In this document: positions 1 to 5,672 of the stretch, piece after piece
Layout: each line of letters opens with the position of its first letter
Numbering within the stretch: position 1 is the first letter of the stretch
Assembly: GCA_014801605.1 (NCBI GenBank)
Contig: JAAVDU010000003.1
Location: 10,738 to 16,409, forward strand
Length of the DNA stretch: 5,672 nucleotides
Source: Bacteroides sp.
Lineage (GTDB): Bacteria > Bacteroidota > Bacteroidia > Bacteroidales > Muribaculaceae
Reading direction: 5' to 3'
Made by a program: the position numbers and the translations under genes
Notes under the pieces: model-generated
Told to the model about the DNA's origin: nothing
What the model saw: the letters and a program-made list of their open reading frames with translations, nothing else
Databases searched by the model: none

Positions 1-311
1 CTCAAAGTAGCCGAATAGAGATCGGGACTGTCGACTATCACACAGTCGCGCAGAATAGAGTCATTTACAAAGTGAAGGGCTGCAATGATCTCGTCGAGCA
101 TTTCAGAACGCGAGGCATCTGCATAACCTTCAACGAGATAATGTAGAAGATATTTATAAGTTTCCTCCTGTTTGCTGAGGAAGTCGGATAAAGAGGGTCC
201 CGATTTCTTTCTAACAGCGGTGGCGAGCACTCTGAACGCCTCATGCAGATGGCGTCGGGTCAGAAGCTCCGCTACTTTGTCGTGATCGGAAGTGTCCTTT
301 GTGTTATTCAT
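1..311 (-). CDS. Hypothetical protein, N-terminal fragment (possible helical/TPR-like repeat protein)
   Basis: This minus-strand reading frame starts at the ATG complementary to 309-311 and stays open to the window edge, giving 103 codons, so the C-terminal part is missing. The protein begins MNNTKDTSDHDKVAELLTRR and continues with leucine-rich amphipathic helices, including LHEAFRVLATAVRKK (residues 22-36) and YKYLLHYLVEGYADASR (about 52-68). There is no signal peptide or membrane segment in the visible part. The style, an N-terminal 'rLkEAl..L' helix followed by 'tYkYlLhYl..G..D..R', resembles a large uncharacterised Bacteroidales family that I recall being annotated as hypothetical or tetratricopeptide-repeat; this is memory, not a search. 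The bases before the ATG show no Shine-Dalgarno sequence, as is normal for Bacteroidetes. It is divergent from the DUF4293 gene with 181 nt between the starts. The reading frame is well supported; the function is unknown. Confidence 0.72.
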   Translation of the reverse strand, partial: MNNTKDTSDHDKVAELLTRRHLHEAFRVLATAVRKKSGPSLSDFLSKQEETYKYLLHYLVEGYADASRSEMLDEIIAALHFVNDSILRDCVIVDSPDLYSATL

Positions 312-401
312 ATATAGGTGTGGTTATAATAGATTCAAAAAAATACAATCATAGATATAACAAATGATGTGCCGAAAAGTGTAGGTTTAACAAAAAATCA
401 T

Positions 402-409
402 TAAATTTG
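402..409 (+). promoter_or_regulatory. Bacteroidetes-type -7 promoter element (TAnnTTTG) for the DUF4293 gene
   Basis: TAAATTTG matches the Bacteroidetes sigma-ABfr -7 consensus TAnnTTTG exactly. It lies in the divergent intergenic region, 83 nt upstream of the DUF4293 start, so transcription would begin at roughly 413-418 and leave a leader of about 75-80 nt. A good -33 TTTG is not visible at the expected 19-21 nt distance (only GTGT near 379-382); a TTTA at 386-389 is too close. The call therefore rests on the -7 match and its position. Confidence 0.5.
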
Positions 410-433
410 CACCTCACAAACCAAGAGAAACTG

Positions 434-455
434 TGAAGTTGCTTAAGCAATTTCA
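434..455. repeat. 22-nt near-perfect palindrome in the DUF4293 leader
   Basis: The core TTGCTTAAGCAA (439-450) is a perfect 12-bp palindrome. It extends on both sides as TGAAG (434-438) and TTTCA (451-455), with one G/T imperfection at 438/451. As DNA it has the two-fold symmetry of a dimeric regulator's operator. As RNA it would form a 9-bp stem (one G-U pair) closed by a UUAA loop, about 38 nt before the start codon and just downstream of the predicted transcription start. It has no U-tract after it, so it is not an intrinsic terminator. The binding partner, if any, is unknown. Confidence 0.5.
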
Positions 456-492
456 ATCAAAAGAGCGAATATTCACAAAACAATAAAAAGAT

Positions 493-963
493 ATGGTAAT
501 CCAAAGATGGCAATCACTCCTCCTCCTTGTGGCAGCTGTAATGATGGGATGTTTCACTTTCTTCTCCATCGGACAGGTGGCCACTACCGACTACACCTTC
601 AATTTCACGAGCATGGGATTCACTTATGAGGGTGAGGCGACCGATGGAGCCCCGAGCGGCACCTTTCTCTCCACCTGGTATTTCTTTGCTCTCAGCCTCA
701 CGTCGGCTGTGCTGCTTCTGATAGATATATTCCTTTATGGCAATCTACGCCTCCAGAAGAGGGTGGCATGGGTGAGTGTCCTGCTCATAGTGGCGAGTGC
801 CGCGGTGTGCGCCACACTCGGCTATACAGCGGTAGAGGGGGGCTCGATCGAATGGTCGGAGCTGGTTATCGCACCGCTTATCGCTCTGATCGGCACACTT
901 TTGGCAATCAATAGAATTCAGAGCGACCATAACAAGCTTCGCGCTGTCGACCGTATCCGCTGA
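493..963 (+). CDS. DUF4293 family integral membrane protein
   Basis: This 156-residue protein fits the DUF4293 family of Bacteroidetes in length, topology and ends. It begins MVIQRWQSLLLLVAAVMMG, matching the family's usual 'MIQRiQtlyLLla' start, and ends SDHNKLRAVDRIR, matching the characteristic charged 'd..lvrs.DRlR' tail. Four hydrophobic segments are visible at about residues 7-27, 60-82, 91-112 and 122-139, with a soluble extracytoplasmic loop rich in Thr, Phe and Gly (about 28-58) between the first two. The protein should sit in the inner membrane; its biochemical role is unknown. The ATG start is chosen because it gives the conserved MxIQR N-terminus and has an A-rich stretch before it, with no Shine-Dalgarno sequence. 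The stop TGA is followed in frame by TAG and, one codon later, another TAG. The gene appears monocistronic, with its own promoter element upstream and a terminator 45 nt downstream. Confidence 0.88.
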   Translation: MVIQRWQSLLLLVAAVMMGCFTFFSIGQVATTDYTFNFTSMGFTYEGEATDGAPSGTFLSTWYFFALSLTSAVLLLIDIFLYGNLRLQKRVAWVSVLLIVASAAVCATLGYTAVEGGSIEWSELVIAPLIALIGTLLAINRIQSDHNKLRAVDRIR

Positions 964-1008
964 TAGAGATAGCAGGCTTTATGTCAGCTTTAAGAATAAA
1001 AATTCAGG

Positions 1009-1045
1009 ACCGTCCGATATTATTTCGGGCGGTTTTTTTCTTTTT
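1009..1045 (+). terminator. Rho-independent terminator after the DUF4293 gene
   Basis: The inverted repeat ACCGTCCGA (1009-1017) and TCGGGCGGT (1025-1033) forms a 9-bp GC-rich stem with one G-U pair and a 7-nt loop. It is followed by an uninterrupted T run to 1039, then C and five more T. This is a textbook intrinsic terminator, 45 nt past the stop codon, that separates the DUF4293 unit from the proS unit. An A-rich tract lies upstream (about 995-1002), but no minus-strand gene here needs it, so I call it for the plus strand only. Confidence 0.92.
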
Positions 1046-1060
1046 ATGCTTGATTTTTTG

Positions 1061-1068
1061 TAATTTTG
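1061..1068 (+). promoter_or_regulatory. Bacteroidetes-type -7 promoter element (TAnnTTTG) for proS
   Basis: TAATTTTG fits TAnnTTTG exactly. It lies 105 nt before the proS start and only 15 nt past the terminator's T-tract. Transcription would begin near 1072-1077, leaving a leader of about 100 nt. The expected -33 region (about 1037-1042) falls inside the terminator's T-rich tail (TTTC/TTTT), so the TTTG element is at best degenerate. As the first promoter after a terminator and upstream of closely spaced genes, it is the likely start of the proS-DPP IV transcript. Confidence 0.6.
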
Positions 1069-1123
1069 TGGTTCATTAGAGTCAGAGTGCGGTAAGATAG
1101 CCCTGAAGGTCATTCCAACCGTT

Positions 1124-1171
1124 ATGATTCAATTAATAGCAACAAAGTTAACAACACTGACCTCAATATAG
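1124..1171 (+). other. Possible 15-codon leader ORF immediately upstream of proS
   Basis: An ATG at 1124 opens a frame encoding [15 protein letters not shown] and stops with TAG at 1169-1171, two bases before the proS ATG. Its position inside the predicted proS leader would allow terminating ribosomes to reinitiate at proS. It has no proline codons, so it does not look like a classical proline attenuator. An AGGTCA/TGACCT pair (1107-1112 with 1158-1163) could close a long-range stem over it, but that is only 6 bp. A frame this short arises easily by chance, so this is a candidate only. Confidence 0.2.
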
Positions 1172-1173
1172 TC

Positions 1174-2655
1174 ATGGCAAAAGAATTAAAGGATCTAACT
1201 AAGCGTAGTGAAGACTATTCTAAATGGTATAATGAACTTGTAGTCAAAGCTGATCTGGCAGAACAGAGTGCTGTAAGAGGCTGCATGGTAATCAAGCCCT
1301 ATGGCTACGCCATCTGGGAGAAGATGCAGCAGACGCTTGACAAGATGTTCAAGGAGACCGGCGTGCAGAACGCTTATTTCCCTTTGCTCATCCCGAAGTC
1401 ATATCTTTGCAGGGAAGCCGAGCATGTCGAGGGTTTTGCAAAAGAGTGTGCTATCGTCACACATTACCGTCTTAAGAATGATCCCAACGGGAGCGGTGTA
1501 GTTGTGGATCCGGCCGCACGCCTGGAGGAGGAGCTGATCATACGTCCTACCTCTGAGACAATCATCTGGGGCACATTCAAGAACTGGATTCATAGCTACA
1601 GGGATCTCCCTCTGCTGATCAACCAGTGGGCCAATGTAATGCGCTGGGAGATGCGTACACGTATGTTCCTTCGTACATCCGAATTCCTGTGGCAGGAGGG
1701 ACATTGCGCACACGCCACAGCCGAAGAGTCGGAGAAGCGTACAGTGCAGATGATCAACTTGTATGCCGACTTCGTTGAGAATTATATGGCGATCCCTGTG
1801 ATCAAGGGTGTGAAGACAGAGAACGAGCGTTTCGCCGGCGCTGTCAACACCTATACCATTGAGGCCATGATGCAGGATGGGAAGGCTCTCCAGTCGGGCA
1901 CATCTCACAATCTGGGTCAGAACTTCGCCAAGGCCTTCGATGTAACTTTCATGAACAAGGAGAACAAGCCTGAGTCGGTAGGGGCTAATTCATGGGGTGT
2001 CTCCACCCGTCTGATGGGGGCCCTTATCATGACCCATTCGGATGACAACGGTCTTGTGCTTCCTCCCCATCTCGCTCCCATTCAGGTTGTGATTGTGCCT
2101 ATCTACAAGAACAACGAACAGCTTGCCGAGATAAGCAAATCTGTTGAGCCGATTGTGGAACAGCTCAAGAAGCTGGGAGTAAGTGTGAAATACGATGATG
2201 CCGACAACAAGCGTCCCGGATTCAAATTCGCCGACTATGAGCTCAAGGGAATCCCCGTGCGTCTTGCAATCGGGGCACGCGACCTTGAGAACGGCACAGT
2301 GGAGATGATGCGCAGAGACACACTGGAGAAGCAGACTGTGCCACTCGAGGGTATCGCCGAAAGAGTTGCGGCTGAGCTCGAGGATATCCAGCAGAATCTT
2401 TATAAGAAGGCTCTCAAGATGCGTGACGACCGCACCTATAAGGTAGACAGCTATGATGAATTCAAGGAGAAGATCGAGAATGGCGGTTTCTTCCTTGCAC
2501 ATTGGGACGGTACTACCGAGACCGAGGAGAGAATCAAGGAGGAAACTAAAGCCACTATTCGCTGCATACCTCTCGATGGAGAGGAGGAGGAGGGGGTCTG
2601 CATGGTGACCGGCCGCCCCTCGAAACGTAGAGTGATAATCGCCCGCTCATATTGA
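1174..2655 (+). CDS. proS: Prolyl-tRNA synthetase, archaeal/eukaryote-type
   Basis: This cytoplasmic class II enzyme activates L-proline with ATP and loads it onto tRNA-Pro. The 493-residue protein starts [20 protein letters not shown], closely similar to Bacteroides ProS as I recall it, which fixes the start. The catalytic domain covers about residues 20-298. Visible signatures are NAYFPLLIP (66-74, motif 1 region), the proline-pocket RPTSET (124-129), motif 2 with [21 protein letters not shown] (157-177) and motif 3 [11 protein letters not shown] (275-285) with Arg279. An anticodon-binding domain follows (about 300-400, with [21 protein letters not shown]), then the C-terminal domain ending in the family's terminal Tyr (ARSY). 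No long INS editing insertion separates motifs 2 and 3, as expected for this type. In the C-terminal domain only one of four expected zinc-ligand cysteines remains (C476; the others are D445, T450 and T479). It has its own promoter element and is followed after 22 nt by the DPP IV gene. Confidence 0.97.
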   Translation: MAKELKDLTKRSEDYSKWYNELVVKADLAEQSAVRGCMVIKPYGYAIWEKMQQTLDKMFKETGVQNAYFPLLIPKSYLCREAEHVEGFAKECAIVTHYRLKNDPNGSGVVVDPAARLEEELIIRPTSETIIWGTFKNWIHSYRDLPLLINQWANVMRWEMRTRMFLRTSEFLWQEGHCAHATAEESEKRTVQMINLYADFVENYMAIPVIKGVKTENERFAGAVNTYTIEAMMQDGKALQSGTSHNLGQNFAKAFDVTFMNKENKPESVGANSWGVSTRLMGALIMTHSDDNGLVLPPHLAPIQVVIVPIYKNNEQLAEISKSVEPIVEQLKKLGVSVKYDDADNKRPGFKFADYELKGIPVRLAIGARDLENGTVEMMRRDTLEKQTVPLEGIAERVAAELEDIQQNLYKKALKMRDDRTYKVDSYDEFKEKIENGGFFLAHWDGTTETEERIKEETKATIRCIPLDGEEEEGVCMVTGRPSKRRVIIARSY

Positions 2656-2677
2656 TTGCCTCTATATAATAAAAGGT

Positions 2678-4864
2678 ATGAGATTTCAGAAAGGAATAAT
2701 GACGGCATGTGCGGTGGCTTTGACCACGGCATATGCCGTCGCGTCTCCGCTCACGCCGGAGGATTATTGCGATACGAAACGTAATGCTCCGGCACGAATA
2801 AAGGATATCACCCCTCTTGCCGACGGACAGTCATATGCCGCTATATCAGATGATGGAAAGAGCATCGATATCTACAGCTATAAGACAGGGAAGAAGACCG
2901 GAGTGCTTTTCAGCATCGACGGTCAGAAAGGTGAACTCAAGATAGATGAATTCTCCGGCTATCAACTGAGTGCCAACGGAAGGAAACTTCTTCTCTGGAA
3001 TAATGTAGAGAAGATCTACCGCCACAGTTTCACAGCCGAGTATTATGTATACGACATGATGCGCTCTACGGTGAAACGTGTGAGTTCCAAAGGTCCGCAG
3101 AGAGGAGCGGTGATATCACACGACGGTCGTTTTGTGGCCTATGAGCGTGGCAACAATATATTTATCTCAAGTCTTGACTACGAGACCGACAATCAGATAA
3201 CAACAGACGGGGAGAGGAACAAGGTGATCAACGGATCGCCCGACTGGGGATATGAGGAGGAGTTCGGAATGCTCAACTCCATGTGCTGGAGCGCCGACGA
3301 CAATGTATTGGCATTCATTCGCTTCGATGAGAGTGAGGTGCCGACCTATTCATTCGATAATTACCGCAGTTTCTGCGACGCCGATCCGATGGGTGATCCT
3401 TACCCCTCGGCATATACCTATAAATATCCCTTGTCGGGTTATCAGACGGCCAAGGTCAGTGTCAACACATATGATCTTGACAACCGGAAGATTAAAAAAA
3501 TGGATCTGCCGATTACGGCTACCGATTATGTGCCTCTGATCCAGTTCGGGGGTGCCGACGGAATGAGACTTATGGTTATGGTGCTCAATCATGACCAGAC
3601 CAATCTGCGTCTGTTTGACGTGAATCCACTCTCGACAGTTGGGAAGCAGATCTATTCCGATACATCGACCGATGGCTGGTTGAGCCCCACCACTTATCAG
3701 ATGGTGGATTTCGCTACCGATGGTTTTGTGATTGCAAGTGAGAAGAGCGGCTACCGTCACCTTTACCAGTATGACTACAGCGGGAGCATGCGTCGCCAGA
3801 TAACAAAGGGTGATTTCAATGTCACCGCCTATTACGGCAAGGATAATATAGGTCGTTACTTCATGCAGACCACCTCGCTGGGAGCTGTCAACAGGAATAT
3901 TGCCATGGTAGATGCCAAAGGTATCTTTACCCTGCTCAACAAGGAGGAGGGGACGGCGTCGGCAAGCTTCAGTAGCGACAGATCATATTATGTGCAGAAC
4001 TACAGCAATACGCAGCAGGCTCCTCAGTACAGAATATTCAGCGCGAAAGGGGTCAAAATGTGCGATCTCGAACTGAATGAGGCATATATGAAGCGTTTTG
4101 CATCCGCTCCCAAGGCCGAGCTTCTGAAAGTGAAGAACGATGAGGGTGAGGAGATGGATGCATATATCATCAAGCCGGCTGATTTCGACAGTTCGAAGAG
4201 TTATCCTTTGATGATGTATCAGTATAATGGTCCGGATTCTCAGGAGGTGACCAACAGCTGGAAGATGGGAGGCAACAATTACATTGCCTCCGAGGGTTTT
4301 GTGGTAGCGGCTGTAGATGGCCGTGGCACAGGCAACCGCACACGTAAATGGGCTTACAGCGTATATAAGAATCTCGGTGTTCTTGAAACGGTCGACCAAC
4401 TTGCCGGAGCGAGATATTTCGCCTCTCTGCCATATGTCGATTCAGCACGCACCTCATGTTTCGGGTGGAGCTACGGCGGCTACATGACACTTATGGAGAT
4501 GGGAGCCAAGGGATCTCCTTTCAAGGCCGGCGTGGCTATGGCGCCGGTGGCAGATTGGCGCTGGTATGATGCCATATACACAGAACGCTATATGCTCACT
4601 CCGGGCCAGAATAGTCCGGGTTATCAAACATCGTCTGCAATGGGCCGCACAGCCGGGGTAAACGGACGCCTGTTGATAATGTCGGGCACAAGCGATGATA
4701 ATGTACATTTCTACAATACTTTGAAATATAGCTCAAAACTCAATTTCGAGGGTAAAATCTTCGATATGATGGCCTACACAGGCTTCGAGCATAGCCTCGG
4801 TATGTGTAATGCCAGAGTTCAGTTCTATAGAAAGGTAGTGGATTTCCTTAAAAAGAATCTCTGA
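2678..4864 (+). CDS. Secreted dipeptidyl peptidase IV-type serine peptidase (S9B family)
   Basis: This enzyme should remove Xaa-Pro (and Xaa-Ala) dipeptides from peptide N-termini outside the cytoplasm. The 728-residue protein begins with a Sec signal peptide, MRFQKG then a hydrophobic stretch (7-21) ending AVA/SP near residue 23; no lipobox is seen. An eight-bladed-propeller-type DPPIV_N domain (about 40-470) contains DWGYEEEFG (189-197), whose E194/E195 match the substrate N-terminus-binding pair E205/E206 of human DPP IV. The alpha/beta-hydrolase domain (about 500-728) has Y516 in YQYNGPDSQ (oxyanion Tyr547), the nucleophile S598 in GWSYGGY, Y630 and Y634 in WYDAIYTERYM (pocket Tyr662/666), D673 and N675 in GTSDDNVHF and H705 in FEHSLG. 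The triad and pocket residues all appear intact, so activity is expected. The length is close to the Porphyromonas enzyme (about 720). The start at 2678 follows AAAAGG; an internal Met at residue 8 would shorten the signal peptide. It probably shares a transcript with proS. Confidence 0.94.
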   Translation: MRFQKGIMTACAVALTTAYAVASPLTPEDYCDTKRNAPARIKDITPLADGQSYAAISDDGKSIDIYSYKTGKKTGVLFSIDGQKGELKIDEFSGYQLSANGRKLLLWNNVEKIYRHSFTAEYYVYDMMRSTVKRVSSKGPQRGAVISHDGRFVAYERGNNIFISSLDYETDNQITTDGERNKVINGSPDWGYEEEFGMLNSMCWSADDNVLAFIRFDESEVPTYSFDNYRSFCDADPMGDPYPSAYTYKYPLSGYQTAKVSVNTYDLDNRKIKKMDLPITATDYVPLIQFGGADGMRLMVMVLNHDQTNLRLFDVNPLSTVGKQIYSDTSTDGWLSPTTYQMVDFATDGFVIASEKSGYRHLYQYDYSGSMRRQITKGDFNVTAYYGKDNIGRYFMQTTSLGAVNRNIAMVDAKGIFTLLNKEEGTASASFSSDRSYYVQNYSNTQQAPQYRIFSAKGVKMCDLELNEAYMKRFASAPKAELLKVKNDEGEEMDAYIIKPADFDSSKSYPLMMYQYNGPDSQEVTNSWKMGGNNYIASEGFVVAAVDGRGTGNRTRKWAYSVYKNLGVLETVDQLAGARYFASLPYVDSARTSCFGWSYGGYMTLMEMGAKGSPFKAGVAMAPVADWRWYDAIYTERYMLTPGQNSPGYQTSSAMGRTAGVNGRLLIMSGTSDDNVHFYNTLKYSSKLNFEGKIFDMMAYTGFEHSLGMCNARVQFYRKVVDFLKKNL

Positions 4865-4916
4865 CTCCCGACGAGGGACGCAAGTCCGAACGATGCACTT
4901 TCGAAAGAGAGTGCAT
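4863..4916 (+). other. Structured intergenic RNA segment: two GNRA-tetraloop hairpins
   Basis: Directly after the DPP IV stop codon the 74-nt spacer can fold into two adjacent hairpins. The first is GGAC (4876-4879), loop GCAA, GTCC (4884-4887). The second is larger: ATGCACTTTC (4893-4902), loop GAAA (4903-4906), GAGAGTGCAT (4907-4916), a 10-bp stem with a single G-U pair. Both loops are of the stable GNRA class. No T-run follows, so neither is an intrinsic terminator. TCCC (4866-4869) can instead pair with GGGA (4875-4878), which excludes the first hairpin. A role in mRNA stability, processing or translation of the next gene is inference. Confidence 0.55.
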
Positions 4917-4938
4917 AGGAGCAATAAAGGATGTAATT

Positions 4939-5672
4939 ATGGATGATCTTGAAAAAGTAACGAGTTACCAACTCTACAAACTGTGGAGAAACCTCACCAT
5001 CGGCATGGCTGCAGTGATAGTCATGATGTCGATGTCGAAGTTGCTCCCATACTTTCTATCGCCGGTTGTCTCGCTTCTATGCGCGGCAGGTCTGTATACT
5101 TTCATCTATGACAACAAAGTAAAGAACGAGACCTCCTGCATGATGGTGCCTTTCGGGATGCTTTATGCTCTCGTGGGGTATTCCTTCGTCACTATCGTGC
5201 TGAATGTGCTCTATGCCTGGGGCCTCAAGACGCTCCCTTCGGAGTTCGTATTTTTCACGAATCCCTTTGTGCCGTCGCTCATAATGAATCCGGTGTGTTT
5301 CCTGACATTCCTTTTCCTTACCTTAGGGCGCAAAAGAATAAGCATCTGTCGCGAATGTAGGCTGAGAGGTGGAGAGCTTTCGGAGAGGGGTACCATGAGA
5401 CACCTCCTCAATCATGAGACTCATTTCCAGCTCCGCAACCTCACTTTGATGTTCGGAATATTGACGGTGATGGTGTGGGCCTACTATCTGGTGTTTTATG
5501 TCAACATCAACCTCAATGCCCGCGACTGGTATGTATTCACATGGCTGACAATTATATTCTTCGTGCTTGATGAGCTCTATTTCGGAGCGCGTTATTACAA
5601 TCTTTACCTTGACCTCAAGGAGAACGACGAGGTGATCTCGCAGGATGAGCTGAGGGATATGACCGCCAAGAC
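4939..5672 (+). CDS. Polytopic membrane protein of unknown function, C-terminus cut by window edge
   Basis: The frame is open from the ATG at 4939 to the last base (244 codons) with no stop. It begins MDDLEKVTSYQLYKLWRNLT. Hydrophobic segments at about residues 18-32, 35-57, 69-94, 112-130, 166-190 and 196-216 suggest five or six membrane helices. Between the fourth and fifth clear helices lies a charged loop with a C-x-x-C pair (C137 and C140 in ISICRECRLRGG), followed by GELSERGTMRHLLNHETHFQLRN. After the last helix the chain becomes acidic and soluble-looking (LKENDEVISQDELRD), so a cytoplasmic C-terminal domain may follow outside the window. I do not recognise the family. The start is supported by AAAGG 8 nt upstream and by the stop codon at 4934-4936 in the same spacer. 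It lies 74 nt after the DPP IV gene with no terminator between, so it may be the third gene of the proS unit. Confidence 0.8.
   Translation, partial: MDDLEKVTSYQLYKLWRNLTIGMAAVIVMMSMSKLLPYFLSPVVSLLCAAGLYTFIYDNKVKNETSCMMVPFGMLYALVGYSFVTIVLNVLYAWGLKTLPSEFVFFTNPFVPSLIMNPVCFLTFLFLTLGRKRISICRECRLRGGELSERGTMRHLLNHETHFQLRNLTLMFGILTVMVWAYYLVFYVNINLNARDWYVFTWLTIIFFVLDELYFGARYYNLYLDLKENDEVISQDELRDMTAK

Noticed and set aside
324..331. TATTATAA (minus strand) as a -10-like element for the left-edge gene
   Set aside because: It is too close to the ATG to leave a plausible leader, and Bacteroidetes use TAnnTTTG instead; no convincing CAAAnnTA was found on that side.
1075..1173. T-box or other riboswitch in the proS leader
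   Set aside because: No T-box consensus, no strong stem and no terminator/antiterminator pair is visible; only a 6-bp long-range pairing exists.
1399..2502. Two long minus-strand frames (169 and 170 codons) opposite proS
   Set aside because: They lie wholly inside a strongly recognised gene, have no family resemblance, and are the expected shadow of its codon use.
2579..2596. Purine-rich GAGGAGGAGG stretch as a repeat or internal ribosome site
   Set aside because: It simply encodes the Glu run near the ProS C-terminus and is in frame with the conserved domain.
3350..4708. Several minus-strand frames of 84-138 codons opposite the DPP IV gene
   Set aside because: The plus-strand gene has an intact catalytic triad and domain order; the antisense frames are rich in Cys/His/Ile with no recognisable pattern.
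4893..4940. Hairpin after DPP IV as an intrinsic terminator
   Set aside because: The stem is strong, but it is followed by AGGAGCAATAAAGG rather than a T-run.
5211..5411. 66-codon minus-strand frame near the right edge
   Set aside because: It overlaps the open plus-strand membrane protein frame, which has a clear helix pattern and no stops.
1..5672. Insertion sequence, prophage, CRISPR or defence system
   Set aside because: No transposase, integrase, direct-repeat array, terminal inverted repeats or known defence domains are visible; all recognised genes are housekeeping or secreted peptidase.

Overview
The window looks like ordinary chromosomal sequence from a Bacteroidales bacterium, most likely a gut member of the Muribaculaceae type (the family-level guess is inference). 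Four things support the order: a DUF4293 membrane protein, an archaeal/eukaryote-type prolyl-tRNA synthetase that closely matches the Bacteroides form as I remember it, a secreted DPP IV-type peptidase, and TAnnTTTG promoter elements with almost no Shine-Dalgarno sequence. No mobile element, CRISPR array, rRNA or tRNA gene is visible.

Layout. Positions 1-311 (minus strand) hold the N-terminal 103 codons of an unrecognised, probably helical-repeat protein that runs off the left edge. Positions 312-492 are a divergent, AT-rich intergenic region with a Bacteroidetes -7 element (402-409) and a 22-nt near-perfect palindrome (434-455) in the presumed leader of the next gene. Positions 493-963 encode a four-helix DUF4293 protein as a single-gene unit, closed by a strong intrinsic terminator (1009-1045). 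A second TAnnTTTG element (1061-1068) lies directly after the terminator and starts what looks like an operon: a leader of about 100 nt with a possible 15-codon ORF, proS (1174-2655), a DPP IV-type dipeptidyl peptidase (2678-4864, 22 nt downstream), and a polytopic membrane protein of unknown function (4939 to the right edge) after a 74-nt spacer that folds into two small GNRA-tetraloop hairpins.

How the genes fit together. ProS charges tRNA-Pro in the cytoplasm. The DPP IV homologue has a signal peptide and should release Xaa-Pro dipeptides from peptides in the periplasm. A shared proline theme is therefore possible, but co-transcription is inferred only from spacing. Nothing points to a new defence or mobile system. 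The items most worth a second look are the hairpin spacer at 4863-4916, the palindromic leader at 434-455, the loss of the zinc-ligand cysteines in ProS and the uncharacterised C-x-x-C membrane protein at the right edge.
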